Assembly: GCF_901933205.1 (NCBI RefSeq)
Contig: NC_044574.1
Coordinates: forward strand, 41,821,609-41,885,608
Length of the DNA stretch: 64,000 nt
Origin: Camarhynchus parvulus
Lineage: Eukaryota; Chordata; Aves; Passeriformes; Thraupidae
Reading direction: 5' to 3'
Every line of letters begins with the position of its first letter. Position 1 is the first letter of the stretch. The translations under genes and the position numbers were made by a program. Positions 11,101 to 25,084 of the stretch are shown here, piece by piece. Below the pieces are notes generated by a model. It saw nothing but the letters and a program-made list of their open reading frames with translations, was not told where the DNA came from and did no database searches.

Positions 11101-14100
11101 ATTTAAACAGATAAGGATTTTCTGTGAGGCTGCAAAGAGCACAACAACTTACTGCATACAATGCTTTTTGTGAGATCAATGAAAGGAGAAAAGGAAAATG
11201 CTGCGTTTCCAGCACTGTCTCCTTACAAGCTTTCTTATCCTAGGAATATGTTCCTTTTTCTACTGTTTTTCTATTTCTATATTCTATAAGGTCTTATTAA
11301 CATTGCTGAAATTTAGTTTTGAGCTGTCCTCAATGCACATTTATTCACATTTAATAGCACACACTGAAATGATATTCTGTTAGTTATTTGGTACTGACTG
11401 TATAAGCTTTTGACACAAAACAGCAAACAAGAGATCTGCTGGTACTTTAATCCATAAAAATGCTTTAAAACGGCAAACTATAAAAATCCTCTTTTCTCTC
11501 TGTATTACAGATATAATGGGACTATTTCACTTGGATGGTATTCTCCTTTCTCCTTTTACTTGAAAGGGCTTGGAGCAGGGGAAGGAAAAAAAAAAAGCTG
11601 TTGGACTTTTGCAAATATGTCTTTACTTTAAATTTTTGATGCATTTAGCAATAATTAAGTATCTGTCCTCACAGTTACCTTGTGAGGTCTACCTTAGCCA
11701 GTGCCTACCTGCTATTTATACAGAAATAATTAGCAGTTGTGGTTGTGTGCCTTAGATCCTGCTTTATCCCATGCTAATTTTCCTTCCCTGCTTTCTTTGG
11801 GTTATATAATTTAAGCAAGATTTCTTACTCCCCTCTATAAAAATGTGAGATCTTGAATTAGAGATACTGCGATAATATGAGCCATAACGGAGAAGCAGGG
11901 ATCACAAGGAGAACTTTACAGTTGAATGATCTGATTTGTCAGCATTTCTTCGGTACATCCAGGATGTCCTAAAGCACAAGGCGTAGTAATATACAGACAC
12001 AGCTACACCAAGTGATATAAAAATCATTAGCAAATGGAAGAAAAAGGAATTTTGGTGACCAGTTATTGTGTTAATGTTACCTAAATGTGCAGCAAATAAT
12101 CAATTCCACAGTTATATTTGTGCTTTATGAGTCAGCTAAGGCAGCTCAGGACAGGACTCAAACAGACAATGCTTATTCACATCTTTTGTAGTAATTATTT
12201 TTTGCCCAAGTCTAACTTACTTGCATGATGTTACATAAGAATAGGTTGTTCTGTTAGTTGTTTTCTCTCCATTTTTAAGTAGATAGAAGTAGCACAATCT
12301 CTAATGTTTCTGAGTAAAAATACTTTTATCTGATGATCATCCAAACATTAAGAATAGAACACAATACTTTTCTAGACCTGGGTTATTTATATTTTTTTTT
12401 AAGCAGCTGTTCCTCAACAGACCTGCAATATACTTCACAGCTTAGAAACACCAAGTGGCAGGTCCCCATGGTTGAACTGTGTCAAACAGAATTCAGGTGG
12501 GACTGGACTGTGTAGCATAAGTGGAGAGCTCTGGAGCATTTTTTGTACTCTACACAAAATTATTCTTACTCCTGTGAGTGGCTAAAGGTACAAAGCTTCT
12601 CAAATGAGCTTTGCTCATACAGCTTCTCCTTCAGTTCTACGTTATGTTATGTCACTTGACACTTCCTATACATTTACAAGCTTCAATTTACAATCACTTA
12701 CCTTCCTGTATTCTTCATTATCCATTTATTCTCTCCAGTTAACAGATTTCAGACACAATTACTTACAAATTCCTTTTCTTTTGGCTACACATCCAGCAGC
12801 CAACTGCTATGGCTTTTCTGTTTCACTCCAGATGGCAAGGACACTCTACAGAATGGAAAGCAGTAGGATTTGAGAAATAAACAACTCCCTGATATGTCCA
12901 AATTCAATGGACATGGTTAAAGTTATAACTCCAGCAGAGAAACCTGTCCAAAGCAAGACTGGGACAGGTAGCTAGGCTCCAGGGAGGGGAGCGGGGACAT
13001 GGGCAAACTGACTTCAGAGGTTGCTTTGATTTAACAAACTGAGCAAGAGCTGATTACTGCTAATAAACATCTCTGATATACGTATCTCCTATGCAATTGT
13101 AAATTTAAATGCAGATTTAGACATTTTCTTCTACTACCTTCCTTACAGAAAAATATAATTGTGCATGTTGTGGGGGATAGAGTGTCATATGCAATAATAT
13201 GCACAAAAAAGCCTCTACCTCTAAGGCCTCTACCTTGCCTGAGGACCCTCATCCTCAACTACACGCATCGATGTTGGTACATTATGTTACTGAACTGACA
13301 AAAACAGACACTGGGATAGCATAGGACGTAACCATAATGTACCCAGATTATGAGCAAGGCAGACTTTCCAAATGAAGATGCTGAATCAGACCTGGAAAAA
13401 CTGAATTTTTCAGGTCTGTTCTGATACAAAGCCTAAGATTAAAAACTGTGGGTTTGTGTATTGGCTTGAGGAGATTGCAGCATATGTCCAGAGCTAACTA
13501 TGCAGAAATCCTGCAGTCCATCAGTTTTAATCTTCCTTCAAATCTTTTAACAGAAGAGACACCAAATAAATGCTCTGCATTTGGCTGTTTGAAAAATGCA
13601 TAACTTATGCTGTAGCATCCTGCAGAAATTTGCATCACTCACCATCATTTTCTTCTGTTTTCGAAATGTCTGGTAAATTAACTTTCCATTAATTTTCCTT
13701 GCTCATGTTCACAATCTTTAGCACTGCTTGGGTTATCTTTGCTGATAAAAGAATGGAATCTTGCAGTACATTACAAAGATATGTAAAAAATATTAGTTCT
13801 CCTATAGCAACCATAATTCATTTAGAACTTGTCATGATGCAAATCTGAAGATATGACATAGCACACTGAAATCCATCCATAACACACTCTCCTAATGATA
13901 ACCTGTTTACAAATGTCTACAAAATCACCCCTACAACCATTGTCCTACAAGACTGCAACAGCTGGCAGCTGCTGCTGCATGGAGCCTGCATTTCTCACCC
14001 TTACAGAACCTTAATGACTCTCTTTCATTTCTAGTACTGCATCTGCTACTTAATAACAGGGGAGGTGGGGTGATGATTTAGGTAGCCCTCTGCAAGTACA

Positions 14101-15267
14101 TTCAGTAACACAGAACACTGTGAACCAAAGTAAGGATTTTGTCAGTTTTCATTATTACCTACATTCTGTGATGTGCTTTACATTATTTTATGTGACCTAA
14201 AATATTTAAATCTCCACCCCCCACTAGGAAGCTTCCCGGCACTAGGCACCATTTTTTTTTCTGAAAAGCAAGCATGAGACTTATTATAATAAGATTTTTT
14301 AAAAAAATCCTCTTCATTAATTGAAGATTGCCTTAGAAACAAAAAAAAAGATAGAAAGATGATCCCTCTCTTTTGCACCCCTTTCAGTTTCAGCTTTAGC
14401 TGGTTGATACACAGGATTCTGGAGTACACTCCCCAGGATTAAAAACAGAGGAAAGAAAATGAGCTTGTATTGCCAATCATTCAGATTGAAAGTTTTTTGT
14501 CTTAAGGGAGACATCAGGTGAGGGGCAACACATTTTTACCATAATTACAGAAGTCTTTATGCAATGGACTCGAACCTTGTCACCTTTTTCCAAATGCAAT
14601 ATTGATGTCAGTTGCTCTCTCTTTACTGCTGAGATTTTTTTTTTACAGGAAGCTGATTTTCCTGCCCTGTTCTTCTATATCTCATCCTCCTTTTCACAAA
14701 CAGGATACCCATTACAGTGATTCCCACAACCATGAAATATGGTCCATCCACCTTTCAAGCTTGTCCTTTTCCTTTCTAAAGTTACAGGATCTATATAGCT
14801 CTTCACAGTCCTAAGAAATTCTTAGAGCAGAGACTATTTTAACAGGGTTTTTTTCTTATTCTTCTTTCTTGAAACAAAATCTAACTGGTTTTCCATTTTG
14901 AAAAACATTTTAACAACTTCAAAACTGTTATGAAATCTCCAGTACAGTTTTCTGGTGAAAGATTCTCTAGTCACAGTAGTTCAAAACCTAACTTACAAAA
15001 TCCCATATCATAAACGCTAATTTAACTCTAGTTCTTGTATATAGCAATATCTTTAGTAAAAGATCCTTGAAGCTCTTATTTTCACTCATGCTGCTGATTC
15101 TACTCAAAGTTAGCAATGGAGAACATGGCAGCAGTCCCTCATCAGCTTCAACAGAAAGAGTTCTCAATTCAGGCCAAGAACTAGATTAGAATGTTCCTGT
15201 TAGTCACCTGATGAAGAGTTCATGTTTATATAGACTATGTATTTCAATATTCATTCACCCCTACAGG
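8137..15267. other. AT-rich noncoding DNA, nothing recognised apart from a hairpin
   Basis: No exon, RNA gene or repeat family is recognised. A less AT-rich stretch at about 10.06-10.38 kb has unremarkable open frames on both strands and may be old, unrecognisable repeat DNA. A 103-codon plus frame at 9302-9613 starts at TTG, lacks any motif I know and is treated as chance. Confidence 0.55.
13387..13418. repeat. Short inverted repeat (hairpin)
   Basis: The left arm CAGACCTGGAAAAA (13387-13400) pairs with TTTTTCAGGTCTG (13406-13418) around the five-base loop CTGAA. All 13 right-arm bases pair, leaving one bulged G on the left. It is a minor structure of unknown origin. Confidence 0.75.
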
Positions 15268-15456
15268 TTACCTTTGGGAATTCCTTGCTTGCAAGGCAAT
15301 ATCAGTGGAAATCCAGATTGCAGTAATATGAATAACTCCAAACTTCAAACGAGGAAGAGAATCTAACAGATCTATGTCGTGGTGAGATTCATGAACATTT
15401 TCCAATAGAATTGAAACATGCAATGACATCCTAACAGGTCTGTCAGAAGCCTTCAA
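15268..15456 (-). other. Minus-strand exon-like open frame ending at a donor-like site; gene unknown
   Basis: On the minus strand a frame of about 62 codons begins just after an in-frame TGA and runs into CAAAG|GTAACC, a good 5' splice-site match, at about 15270. The stop TAA lies inside the donor-like sequence, as would be expected if the frame continued into another exon. The translation includes SLHVSILLENVHESHHDIDL and a later LKFGVIHITAIW, a mixture of residues that looks less biased than the AT-driven frames elsewhere. Against it, the upstream acceptor region has no strong pyrimidine tract and I recognise no family. It may be a real exon of a gene on the minus strand, a fragment of an old mobile element, or chance. 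Confidence 0.17.
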
Positions 15457-17608
15457 TCAATTTTACCACTTAATCTATAACAATGCACATACAGTTTTCC
15501 CTGCCACAGCACTATTCTTCAACAGATGTCAAGGCTCAGGTCCTCAGCAGATGCTACCTACTTCTATCTCATGGGATCTGATCCTACCATGCAGGCACCA
15601 CAGACCTTCAAGGAAGCCCAGGGCACTTCTAAGATGCCATCTAGGCACAGAGGAGCTGGCCAGGTACTGCTAATGCCCCATAGCTCAGGATACCTTGAAC
15701 ACCCCTCACTACTTAAGACTCTAGCTGGAATATGACAATGTGAACTCATTTCCCTGTTTCATACAGATCTAGATTCTCAGTGCAGAGAACACATTTACCA
15801 AGTTAGAAAAAAAAATAAATGCTTTTTGACATGCAAACTGGCTAAATTGACACTGGTATATTCAGAGACACAGAAACAGGGAAGTCATGGGAATATGCAG
15901 AGTAAAATGATCCCTCTTTCATCAGTTGCACAGCCTTAAGACTCCCCTTAGTACTATGTTCTTATGTAACATTAAACAATATTCTTTTATGTAAAAATAC
16001 AGCAGTAAAATCTTGTTCCTCTCTCTTCCCTGCCTCAATTTTTTCACTGCTTAATACTGAGTGCCTGATGTCCAAAGGATGTGATATTAGTATCCCTTTT
16101 CTGTGTATGTGTTTGGCCCTGTGGGGTCCTTAAAGCAGAAAAAATCCTGGATCCTCATCAAACCTTACAGAACAATTCTTTAGACTGACTACAAAATATG
16201 CTCCAGTACCCTCAAGATGAAGGATGAGATATCAACATTGCTCCTATGGGATGTGGTCCTTTCTTAACACTGCAGAAGTCTGTCTTTATGGATCCCAGTA
16301 CTACAGCAGCTCTGACTCTCTTTTGTCAGTTTTCAGACTAAAGCAAGGACAGACCATATATTTGGATGTATCCAAGTATTTGCCAAATCCTCTTGACACA
16401 ATTCTACACACATGAAATTGAGCTGTGGACTCCCACATTGTCATTTTATATAAAACCTTTCATACAGTGAGAACATAATTGGTGCAAAACCAGAATGCTT
16501 TTACATGAAAATAAGTTTGGAGTTCTACATCTCTACAAAATTTGAATTCAAAACTTACAAGATTAAAAATTTTTTACCATAGAAATGATCATCCTTCCCT
16601 CCAAGAAATGAGGGCAGTTTTGTATTTGGGCTGTTTGGAGCTGTTTGTCTATAAAGCTTTTTCTAGGTTTCCTAGAAACTTAACCATGCAGATGGTCAGA
16701 TCTCCTGTAGATAAAAGGTCTAAATTTACTAAGTATGAGTGAGGACAACCAGTTCTGGTGCAATAACTCCTCAGAAAATCCTAGTTTTAAGGCAATTTAA
16801 AAAGTAAAATCCTTTGCAACAGCCACCACCTCTGCACTCCTTGGTTCTTTGCCAGCAACAGGTCAGCAGAGCTACCTCATCATCTACCAGAAACTCAGTT
16901 TCTTTCTGCTCTTTCTCTTCCATTTAATAAAATAAAATTTAAACAAACCAAGAAACAAACAACCCACAGCCCCTCAAAACAGAGAGTTTTTCCCTGCTTT
17001 TTTTCATAGTGTGAGGTCTACTTTCTGTGGTGGTGTAGTAGCAAGGGAAGATGCAAAGCTTAGCTGTTTGTGTATTTTGTTTTGTTTCAGTACAAACATT
17101 TGTAAATATTTCTTTTCCCAGCAACCTCATGCCATTTCAGAAAAAACAGTTCTAAAGTCATCTTCCTAATCTGACAAAAAGTTTATGGTCACCCCAAAAT
17201 AATGGACGTGCAATACCCATTTTAACACCCATTTTTACCTCAAACTAATTTCCATGACTGTTGCCTTTTACTGCAGAATATAATTGTGAAAGGAATGCTC
17301 ACAATAAACCAGTGTTCTTATCCTCAACTGTAACTGATGCCCAAAGCATGCCATGAAGAAGAGAACTGCAAGATAGGAAGAAATACAAGTCAAAATCTCA
17401 TATAAATGCTAATGTACTTATGTACTAAAAATCTAGCAAAAGCTGAAATAAAAGATGTGCCATTATTTCTAGACCAGAAGGCTGAATAGTTGCTTATTGC
17501 TTTTAGACATGAAATGGCCTCACAAAATAAAAAAAGGATTTTACTCCCTGTGTCCCATTTCCCTTTATTGTATAATTAACTTAGATATTAGACTGGGGTG
17601 ATATATGC

Positions 17609-17645
17609 ATTAGGTTTTAAAACCTAATATTTGCCAAAATATTAG
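17609..17645. repeat. Two overlapping perfect palindromes
   Basis: ATTAGGTTTTAAAACCTAAT (17609-17628) is a perfect 20-bp palindrome without a loop. It overlaps a second inverted repeat, CTAATATTT-GCCA-AAATATTAG (17624-17645), with 9-bp arms. They share the CTAAT block, so the site can form either of two mutually exclusive hairpins. Confidence 0.85.
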
Positions 17646-20600
17646 TTGTGTGTAGTTTAACTGTCAAAAACCCAGAAACAGGATGTGTTATGTGTGTACT
17701 TTTGGCAGCTTAACCATCAAAGAGCTAAAAAAGAGAAAAGAAGTTGGTAAGCACATGAGAGAGAATGGAATCAATTACAACTGTTTGTTCAAGGTAAGAA
17801 TTTCTAAATCAGCTCCATTTTTTAAAAGTCTTTTAAATTTGCAATATCCAATCTGGAAGGCAAAAAGTCCTCAGAAAGGAGCACAAGTAGACAGCTGTTT
17901 AGGAACACTCACAAAATCTGTTTTAGCTAAACCAAAGCAAATCTTTTAGTCTGCTTTCTCCATTAAACCCCATCAGACCACCATTTTCTCTCTTTTTTAT
18001 TTCCATTTAAATTACCTTTATTTTATTTTCCTTCAGTTCAAATAAATAAAATGTACTATTTTCTGTAAGTTTTACAGACTGCAAAAAAATTCAAAGGTAT
18101 TCTCCTGAGGAGGAATCTTTTCAAAATGAAGCAGTAGATAATACTTTCCAGGTTCATATTTTGCTAATCCTCGTTAAAACCAGATAAAATTAGTAATGGC
18201 AAGATAAAAGAAGGAGAAAAATGTTGCTTTCTTTTAATACATCATATATAAAATCATATATTACAGTGAGAGCTCCTTTGATACAGTTGGATCTACAAAG
18301 TTCAAGAGCTCTGCATTTTTCTCTGTCAGGGCAGAGTGGACTTGGCAGCTGCAGTAGCCACTAGCCTGGATAATTTCTTGAGTGTAAAACCTAAACGAAA
18401 CTAAAAATCCACTACAAATGAGGTAGAAAAGAGGAAAAAAAATCAAAGATACTGTACTACACAGGCCAACAAAAATATTCACTGGGGAGTACTAACATTA
18501 TTGTGCAAGTACTTTCCAAAGTATGTACACTGTTCTTGGGCTCTTGGGTTCAGCATTTACCTTAAAAGCAGAAAAATGTGCAGTAAATTGTGGCAGATCT
18601 ACAATTTGGCTACAGAGAAGCCCAAATACTGACTTCTCCTACTTGGATGCACCTGAAAGAAAGAAAGAACCAACAGTAGCCCCCACCTTAGAGTGTTTGC
18701 ATTTAAGGTAATCATTCTGCAGCTGCTTGAACTTCCTGACACCAGCGGAAATCCAAATTTTGCTGCTGGCAGAAATTCCTGTGTCAGGTGCAGGTTCTCT
18801 GCATCCAGAGCCAGGGCTCAGCTTTTTATTGGCTTGACTCTTATATCTAGCACTGTTATGAATAATTCTTTTTAACTATTATAGCAGCTCCTGCTGCTCT
18901 GCCCTCTTACAGAAACATACCTTCTTCCCTCTTATAGTGATATAAATCCTGGCGTCTCAAATCCTAGTGGATGCACAGACTCATATCCTTCCCTAATTAC
19001 TGTGAGAGTGTCTAGTGATTCATCTAAAGGGAGAAATTAATTCATTGCTCATAGTGACAACAGAAATTACTCTGGCAGTCAAGGGAAAATTGGAATTTAA
19101 TGCACACACAGAGCAAAGGCAGAGGGTGGAATGGCACACTCTAAGCTTGCAATTATAGAATTATTTTTAGCTATTTCCCCCAAAAATATATAATATACAC
19201 AGACCACCTGTTGCAGCAAGGAGTAGTGTATGCAGTGAGAGTTAGAAGGAAACAGCAGAGAGATGAGATATAGGTCTGTAAGATACCTACATGTAGCCCA
19301 CTTTGTTCTTTAATACATATTTTGAAGACTCAGCCTGTTTACCAGGAACTCAGACTGCACAGAGATATCAAAACAATGTCCCAGTGGCACAAATACTTGA
19401 TACTTGCAAAAAGGCCCCATCAAACCAATGAACCTTTTTAGTCATGACTCATTCCTCAGCTTTGCCAGAGCACTTGTTAGCATTTCTAGTGTCACCAGAG
19501 ATGATGACTATTAAATAAACTTCAAAACAGGATTTATTTAATCTGATATGACTTGATTGAAAACATGCCTGTTTGAAGTTTTTTCCTCTTTCTCTATCAG
19601 GTGGAATAAAGCAAGCTCCCAATAAGGAAGGCAATCAGAAGTGCTGTAACATTACAACTAGCATATTTATCACCTCACTTTAAACAGCGAAGCATTCATT
19701 TATAATGGTGGGCTATAAGGACAGAGTTGATACTAGAGTTGTCCAAATGGTCTAGAGAAGGTGCTTGTTAAAGATGGAGCTTGCAGATGAGTGCCTTACT
19801 CCCTCTGGGTTAGAATAAATGCAGCCTTACAAGTGATATAAACCTTAGATAAGCGATCAGCTGCAGTCTCTAGAAGGTTTGTGTCCAATGCGCGGGCCAA
19901 GAAGGAATAAATCATAATTGTCCCTTCTGGAACTCAGGCTTATCTGTAAGGCAATAGTCTAGAAAAATAATATTCTGGCTAAATGTGAGAGTTGAAAACA
20001 AACAAAAAAAAAACCTCAAAAAAAGTCTTTCTTTGTTCCTGCAATTCAGATATGAAAAGAATATTTTATTGTTCTTCCAATTTATGATTTTTATGCCAAG
20101 TATATTTCTCATCATCACAAATGTCTCAGACATAGATTTATTTATGCATGCCCATACATGTATTTCCAGCTTCACAAAGGAACCTCTTCTGCACAACAAG
20201 AAGAATTTTCTTAGATCTCTATAAAACTTCTCCAACTATCCATTATTTCCCTTTTCTTTGGTGTTGCTTCGTTGGTTTGGTTTCTTTTTTATCATCTCAT
20301 TGAGTAAAATAGAATTGTGTATATTACTCTTATTCTGAAGGACCCTTACATAAAGGGATTGGGAAAATAATAAAAATATTCATTATCAATTCTAAACATA
20401 CACAAGGTTTTACAAAGGCAGGTTAACCAATGGTATTAAATAAAAAATAAATATATTTTTCATTTATATTTAAATATATCTTTTATATAGTTATATAAAT
20501 AAAAACAATACATTAATTTTAAAAAAATCAAATAAAAAATCTAACATGTTAAGGATTTTGGGTCATATCCTATGGTCTCTCTGTGTACTGAACTGTAAAG

Positions 20601-23600
20601 CTGCTCTGATGTTTTTCAGCTGTGTAACTCAATCCCACATGTTGCAAGAGATTTTCCTCAATTTTCCTACCAGCAAGCAGAAGTTTGTGCACAAACAGAA
20701 CAGTTTGTGCACTAACACTTCTTCCTCTCAAGCTCCCCATTTCTTTTTTTTTTTCCCTCCATTTAAAAAACTCAAGTTCTTCCCAGGACTACATTAGGAA
20801 AGAGGGATACCTACCCAAAACTGGTGCCAGTTCTTTATCCACAGAACAGCTTGAAGGTTTATATTCTTTTTTGGAATATAAACTGCTTCCATCTCTTTAG
20901 AAATGCTAATGTCCCATGGCTGGGTGAGCCATGGTCATCTGCTGTCCTCAAACAGATGTTTCTCCAAGTTCTAAATAAATTATTAGCCCACAGAGATGTA
21001 AAATGTTCTTTCCTGCATCACACAGCAGTGTTCAAATTTCAGGGTGAAGACTTTCCGCACAATTTATCATGTATTTCATGGCAGCATGCACACTGAATCA
21101 TATTTTGTATGAATGAGTTTATGAACTGGATCAATGCACACAGCTTACTTACTGCAGGATCTTGAGTAACCTTTTGAATTCAGTCACTGAGGAGCAGATT
21201 GGTCTTTGAAGGAAAAGTCACAAGTGACTTTTGGAATAATGGTCTAAGGATAAAATCCCACAATGAAGGCATATCTTAACCTTTTCCCTTTCCTGCCCAT
21301 TGAAAATGAAATAAAAAATAATCAGAAAAATAGCTGAGCAAGATAGGGCTTATCCATATTTCTAAGCTGGAGGAAAACTGAAATTATCAGGAAATATTGG
21401 GAGTTAATTGGGAATATAGTAGAAACTTGGTAGCCATAATTCTCCTTATCACATGAACTATAGTTGTGCTCCTAGACTTTCATCTGTTCATTCAGAAAGC
21501 AGTAAATTATGAAATAGGCTTGGTTCTTAATAAATATTCACAACCTCAGGGCACTGAACAGTACAGGCAGAATCTTGTGCTGATCATCCCTTCAGGTCCT
21601 GGGATATGAGTACCTTAGACTACAGAGTAAGCAGGGAGAGTTTATTTTAATTCCTCTGCAGTATTATATTTTGCTTTTGAAACAATATAAAGAATTCAAA
21701 GAATCAAAAATTACTACTGCTTTTATGTCAAAAACTGTAGAATCTGATTTTAAGCAGCGCAGTTTACAGGGGTGTGGCCCTGTAGGGTAGTGCTGAATAA
21801 GGCAGGTGCTTGCCCTCTTCTGAAAAAGTGTCATGATACATCTGAGGCAACTAGGCAATATTTCAGACACCATCAATAATTTTTCATGTTCTTTACTGCC
21901 TTTTTTCCCTACTCTACCAGGCCACAAATATCTTATGCCATTTTCCAACCTGATCAGAAACAGGCAGAATGAAAGAAATCTGCTTTTTCATTTTCTCGTA
22001 CGCTTACCTCTCACAAGCTTCACTGTTTGCATTCTAATTACAAAATAAAGAGAGGCTAATAATTTGTTTCATCTTGGTGAACATTCAAGCATTTCAGTTT
22101 CCAATTTTAGCTGTTTTCTACCCTAGAAAACACCATCTTTCCCACCATCTGAAAAGACATACTGGCTTCTGGTTTAAAAACACTATTAAAGAATAGAAGT
22201 CATGAATAAGATTATAGTGAGATATGTTTTTAAGGAAGGCAATAGGAAGGCAATTGGAAATCTAACATCCTTCACAGCTGAATGTCTATTGCATCCTCCA
22301 AACCTAGTCCTGTGAACAATTCTGCTCTTCCAAACATTTGGAAAAAAAAAAAGGATATCTTTTGTTCCTAATGGGACCAGGTAGTAAAAGAGAATAGGAA
22401 ACAAAGTCATTAAGGGAAAAAAAAAGCAATAGTTTTGGCAAGTATATCAGATGAGTAATTAAGTGCAGTCTTTGTTCAACAGTGCAAAGAGAAGTTAATT
22501 CCTGAAGGTTTTTGCTAGGAGGCATTGTGTGGTATCTCCAAACTATGTGGGATAAGGGTGGGGGCTGAAGTATGGAAGAGATCCAAAGAGAGTTAGGGAT
22601 TAGATTCCTGAGAGATTGCAAGAGTCATCTAGGGTTAATAAAAAGAACAAAGTGAGGGAAAACACTGCCTGTAATGAAGTCTATTGATTATGAAACTGCC
22701 TCCAAAGGGAGCAGTGTTTGCCTTTTAAGAACACAACCAATGAAAGCATTAAAGACAGCTTGTAAAAGGACACAGCTGAACTAACAGAGAATGGTACTTG
22801 ACCTGGGGAGGGTTTTAGGTTTTTAAATTTTTATGCATAGAACGGTATTTGTATATGAGTACAAAATGTAATCAGTGTTATTACCTGTCCCTGCACAAAT
22901 GTCAGTACCATTCTCTGCAGGTGCCAGCTGGTGCTGTGGTCTGCTGGAATGAGCTACCCATCCCATCAATTAAATGTTTGCAACAGCTATAGACAAATTC
23001 AGTGTTCCACATCTGGTTTAGTGCCTTGAAATGAGGATTACTGTATAAAGCTGTATTTTACCTTGAAAGCCAAGTGACTTTGTAAGTGTCTGAACTCCAG
23101 ATTACCTATAACCAAAATTGTCATATCATAAGTTTCTTCAGTCATACAAATTACACCACCTATAGAAAAAGATCAAGTCCCCACTGACTAGGGGGAATGC
23201 ATGGTTCAACTTCCATCTAGACCAAGTCTGTTTTTATTCCAGTATACCCACAGAGGTTTAATTTGCAGAATTATCTACTTAGTTCCTGGCAAAGAAACGA
23301 AATAGGTTTTGGTTGGGAAAAACAACAAACTCATTGGGAAGTTACAAAAATTTGAGTTTCTATTCAATGTTACTAAAATACATACATAGCAGGTCAAAGC
23401 ATGCATCAAGCTGTTTGAAAAATTATTAGCTTTCTAGAGATAAAGGGGTAATAATTATGTTCCCTCACTGTATCTGCCCTCCTTCCAATAATAATCTTTA
23501 TGTCTACCCACTCCTTGATGTTTATTTTCCCAAAACATTGATTTTGGGATTTCCTCGGCAAAGACTTAGAATTTTAGCAGCCCTATGATCTACACCAGAA

Positions 23601-24036
23601 AAAAACATGTTACACACAGATGCAAAATACATGGAAGAAAGCAATACCTAGCTTATTATTGCTTTTATAAAGCAATCAGTGATGTTGAAGAACACATTTT
23701 GTCTCAGTCACAAGTGATCACAACAAGGAAAACAAACAAACAAACACAAAAACCCAAACAAAGATTAAATCAAATGTGTGTGATTCCAACCCAAGTCTCA
23801 GAGAACTTACCAAAATGGCAGTGCGTACTAAAACCTACAGGTCCAAATTATTTCCTAATATTCCAGTGGTGACTTTAGTTAAAAAAAACCCAAACAGGTT
23901 CAAGAAATAAATCTTGATCAACCCTCTTTTATTGTGTATTTGGTTTGCTATTTTCAATGTCATAAACTTCAGCTACCTTTCCACGTAGGTTTTGATTAAG
24001 TTCTCCTTCTCACCCTCACTCATATTATTACTTTAC

Positions 24037-24094
24037 TTTGTATTATTTTACGTATTATTACTTTGTATTACTTTACGTATTATTACTTTGTATT
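24037..24094. repeat. 25-bp tandem repeat, about 2.3 copies
   Basis: Copies at 24037-24061 and 24062-24086 differ at one base (TTTGTATTATTTTACG against TTTGTATTACTTTACG, each followed by TATTATTAC). A third partial copy begins at 24087. This is a short AT-rich minisatellite. Confidence 0.85.
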
Positions 24095-25016
24095 TGAAGT
24101 CTAAAAATCAATGGTCTGCTAAAACAGTGTGGAGAAAACATGTGGTTTTAGAATCAGATTTACGTCCTCCTCACCTCAGACACACAAATTGTGATGATTT
24201 GCAGCTACAGCCTCTAAAATCAAGTCTTCAAGTGTTTGGTAAGAAGATGTTTCTTTGTAGACTTCTACAACACCATTTAAAGAAATGTACCAGGCCTCAT
24301 TTCCAAAGTATTATAGCTGACCTTGTGGAGGTGCCATGATTGTTGCAAAAATTGTTAAAGCTGAGAGAATTTGTATGATATTTTATAGATATTTGAGAAA
24401 AGTCAGTCAGTGAGCTAATGTGAAACTCCATGCTTGTATGATGAGCTAGAGCAATTATTCCAATAGAAACACAAAAAAAGTGGTGGTACTAAATGATTAG
24501 GAATCCGCAGTCTTCTAAAAGAAGAAAATAAAATTAGTGTCACTCAGAATTTCTATGTTGCTTGACAATTAACCCTCAAAGGAGATCTGTACTACCCTCA
24601 ACAAAGCTTCAATTAATATCTTCAGAGAATGAAATAAATTCCAAAATGGAGCTATATGTAACTGAGCTTGTTGCCTTCCAGTCACTAAGTAACTCCCTAC
24701 AAATATTGCACAGCACTTAGCGGGATTAGGGCAAAACCAACCATGAAAGGCATGAATTGCACAACCATGAGGCACACAGATCACTCATTATTGCTATAAT
24801 CATATCAGAGCAGCAGTAAATCTCTGGGTTGGAAGTGCAGATTCAATGATATTTGAGTGCATATTGATTCTGACTGTTTGCCGGAGATAGAAGTGAAAGG
24901 CTTGGAGGGAGCAAACTAAGACCATACCAAGTAATATTTAAACTAAAGTTATTTTAATATCTTAGTTAATTGTTGGGAATATTTACACAGTATTAATTAT
25001 TACTAAATACAGCTGT

Positions 25017-25084
25017 TATATATATATATAAATGGAATGGAATTTATATTTATATATACATTGAATTTATATTTATATATAAAT
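25017..25084. repeat. (TA)n run followed by an AT-rich direct repeat
   Basis: A TA run (about 25017-25031) is followed by two exact copies of GAATTTATATTTATATATA at 25040-25058 and 25063-25081. Simple-sequence slippage explains it. Confidence 0.8.

Noticed and set aside
14566..14576. Exact tRNA B-box-like sequence GGTTCGAGTCC on the minus strand
   Set aside because: The flanking bases do not form a proper five-pair T stem, no good A box lies at the right distance upstream, and no acceptor stem can be drawn. Most likely chance.
19912..20235. 107-codon minus frame overlapping a 79-codon plus frame
   Set aside because: Residues are dominated by Phe, Leu, Lys and Ile as dictated by AT-rich DNA, with no start context or domain.
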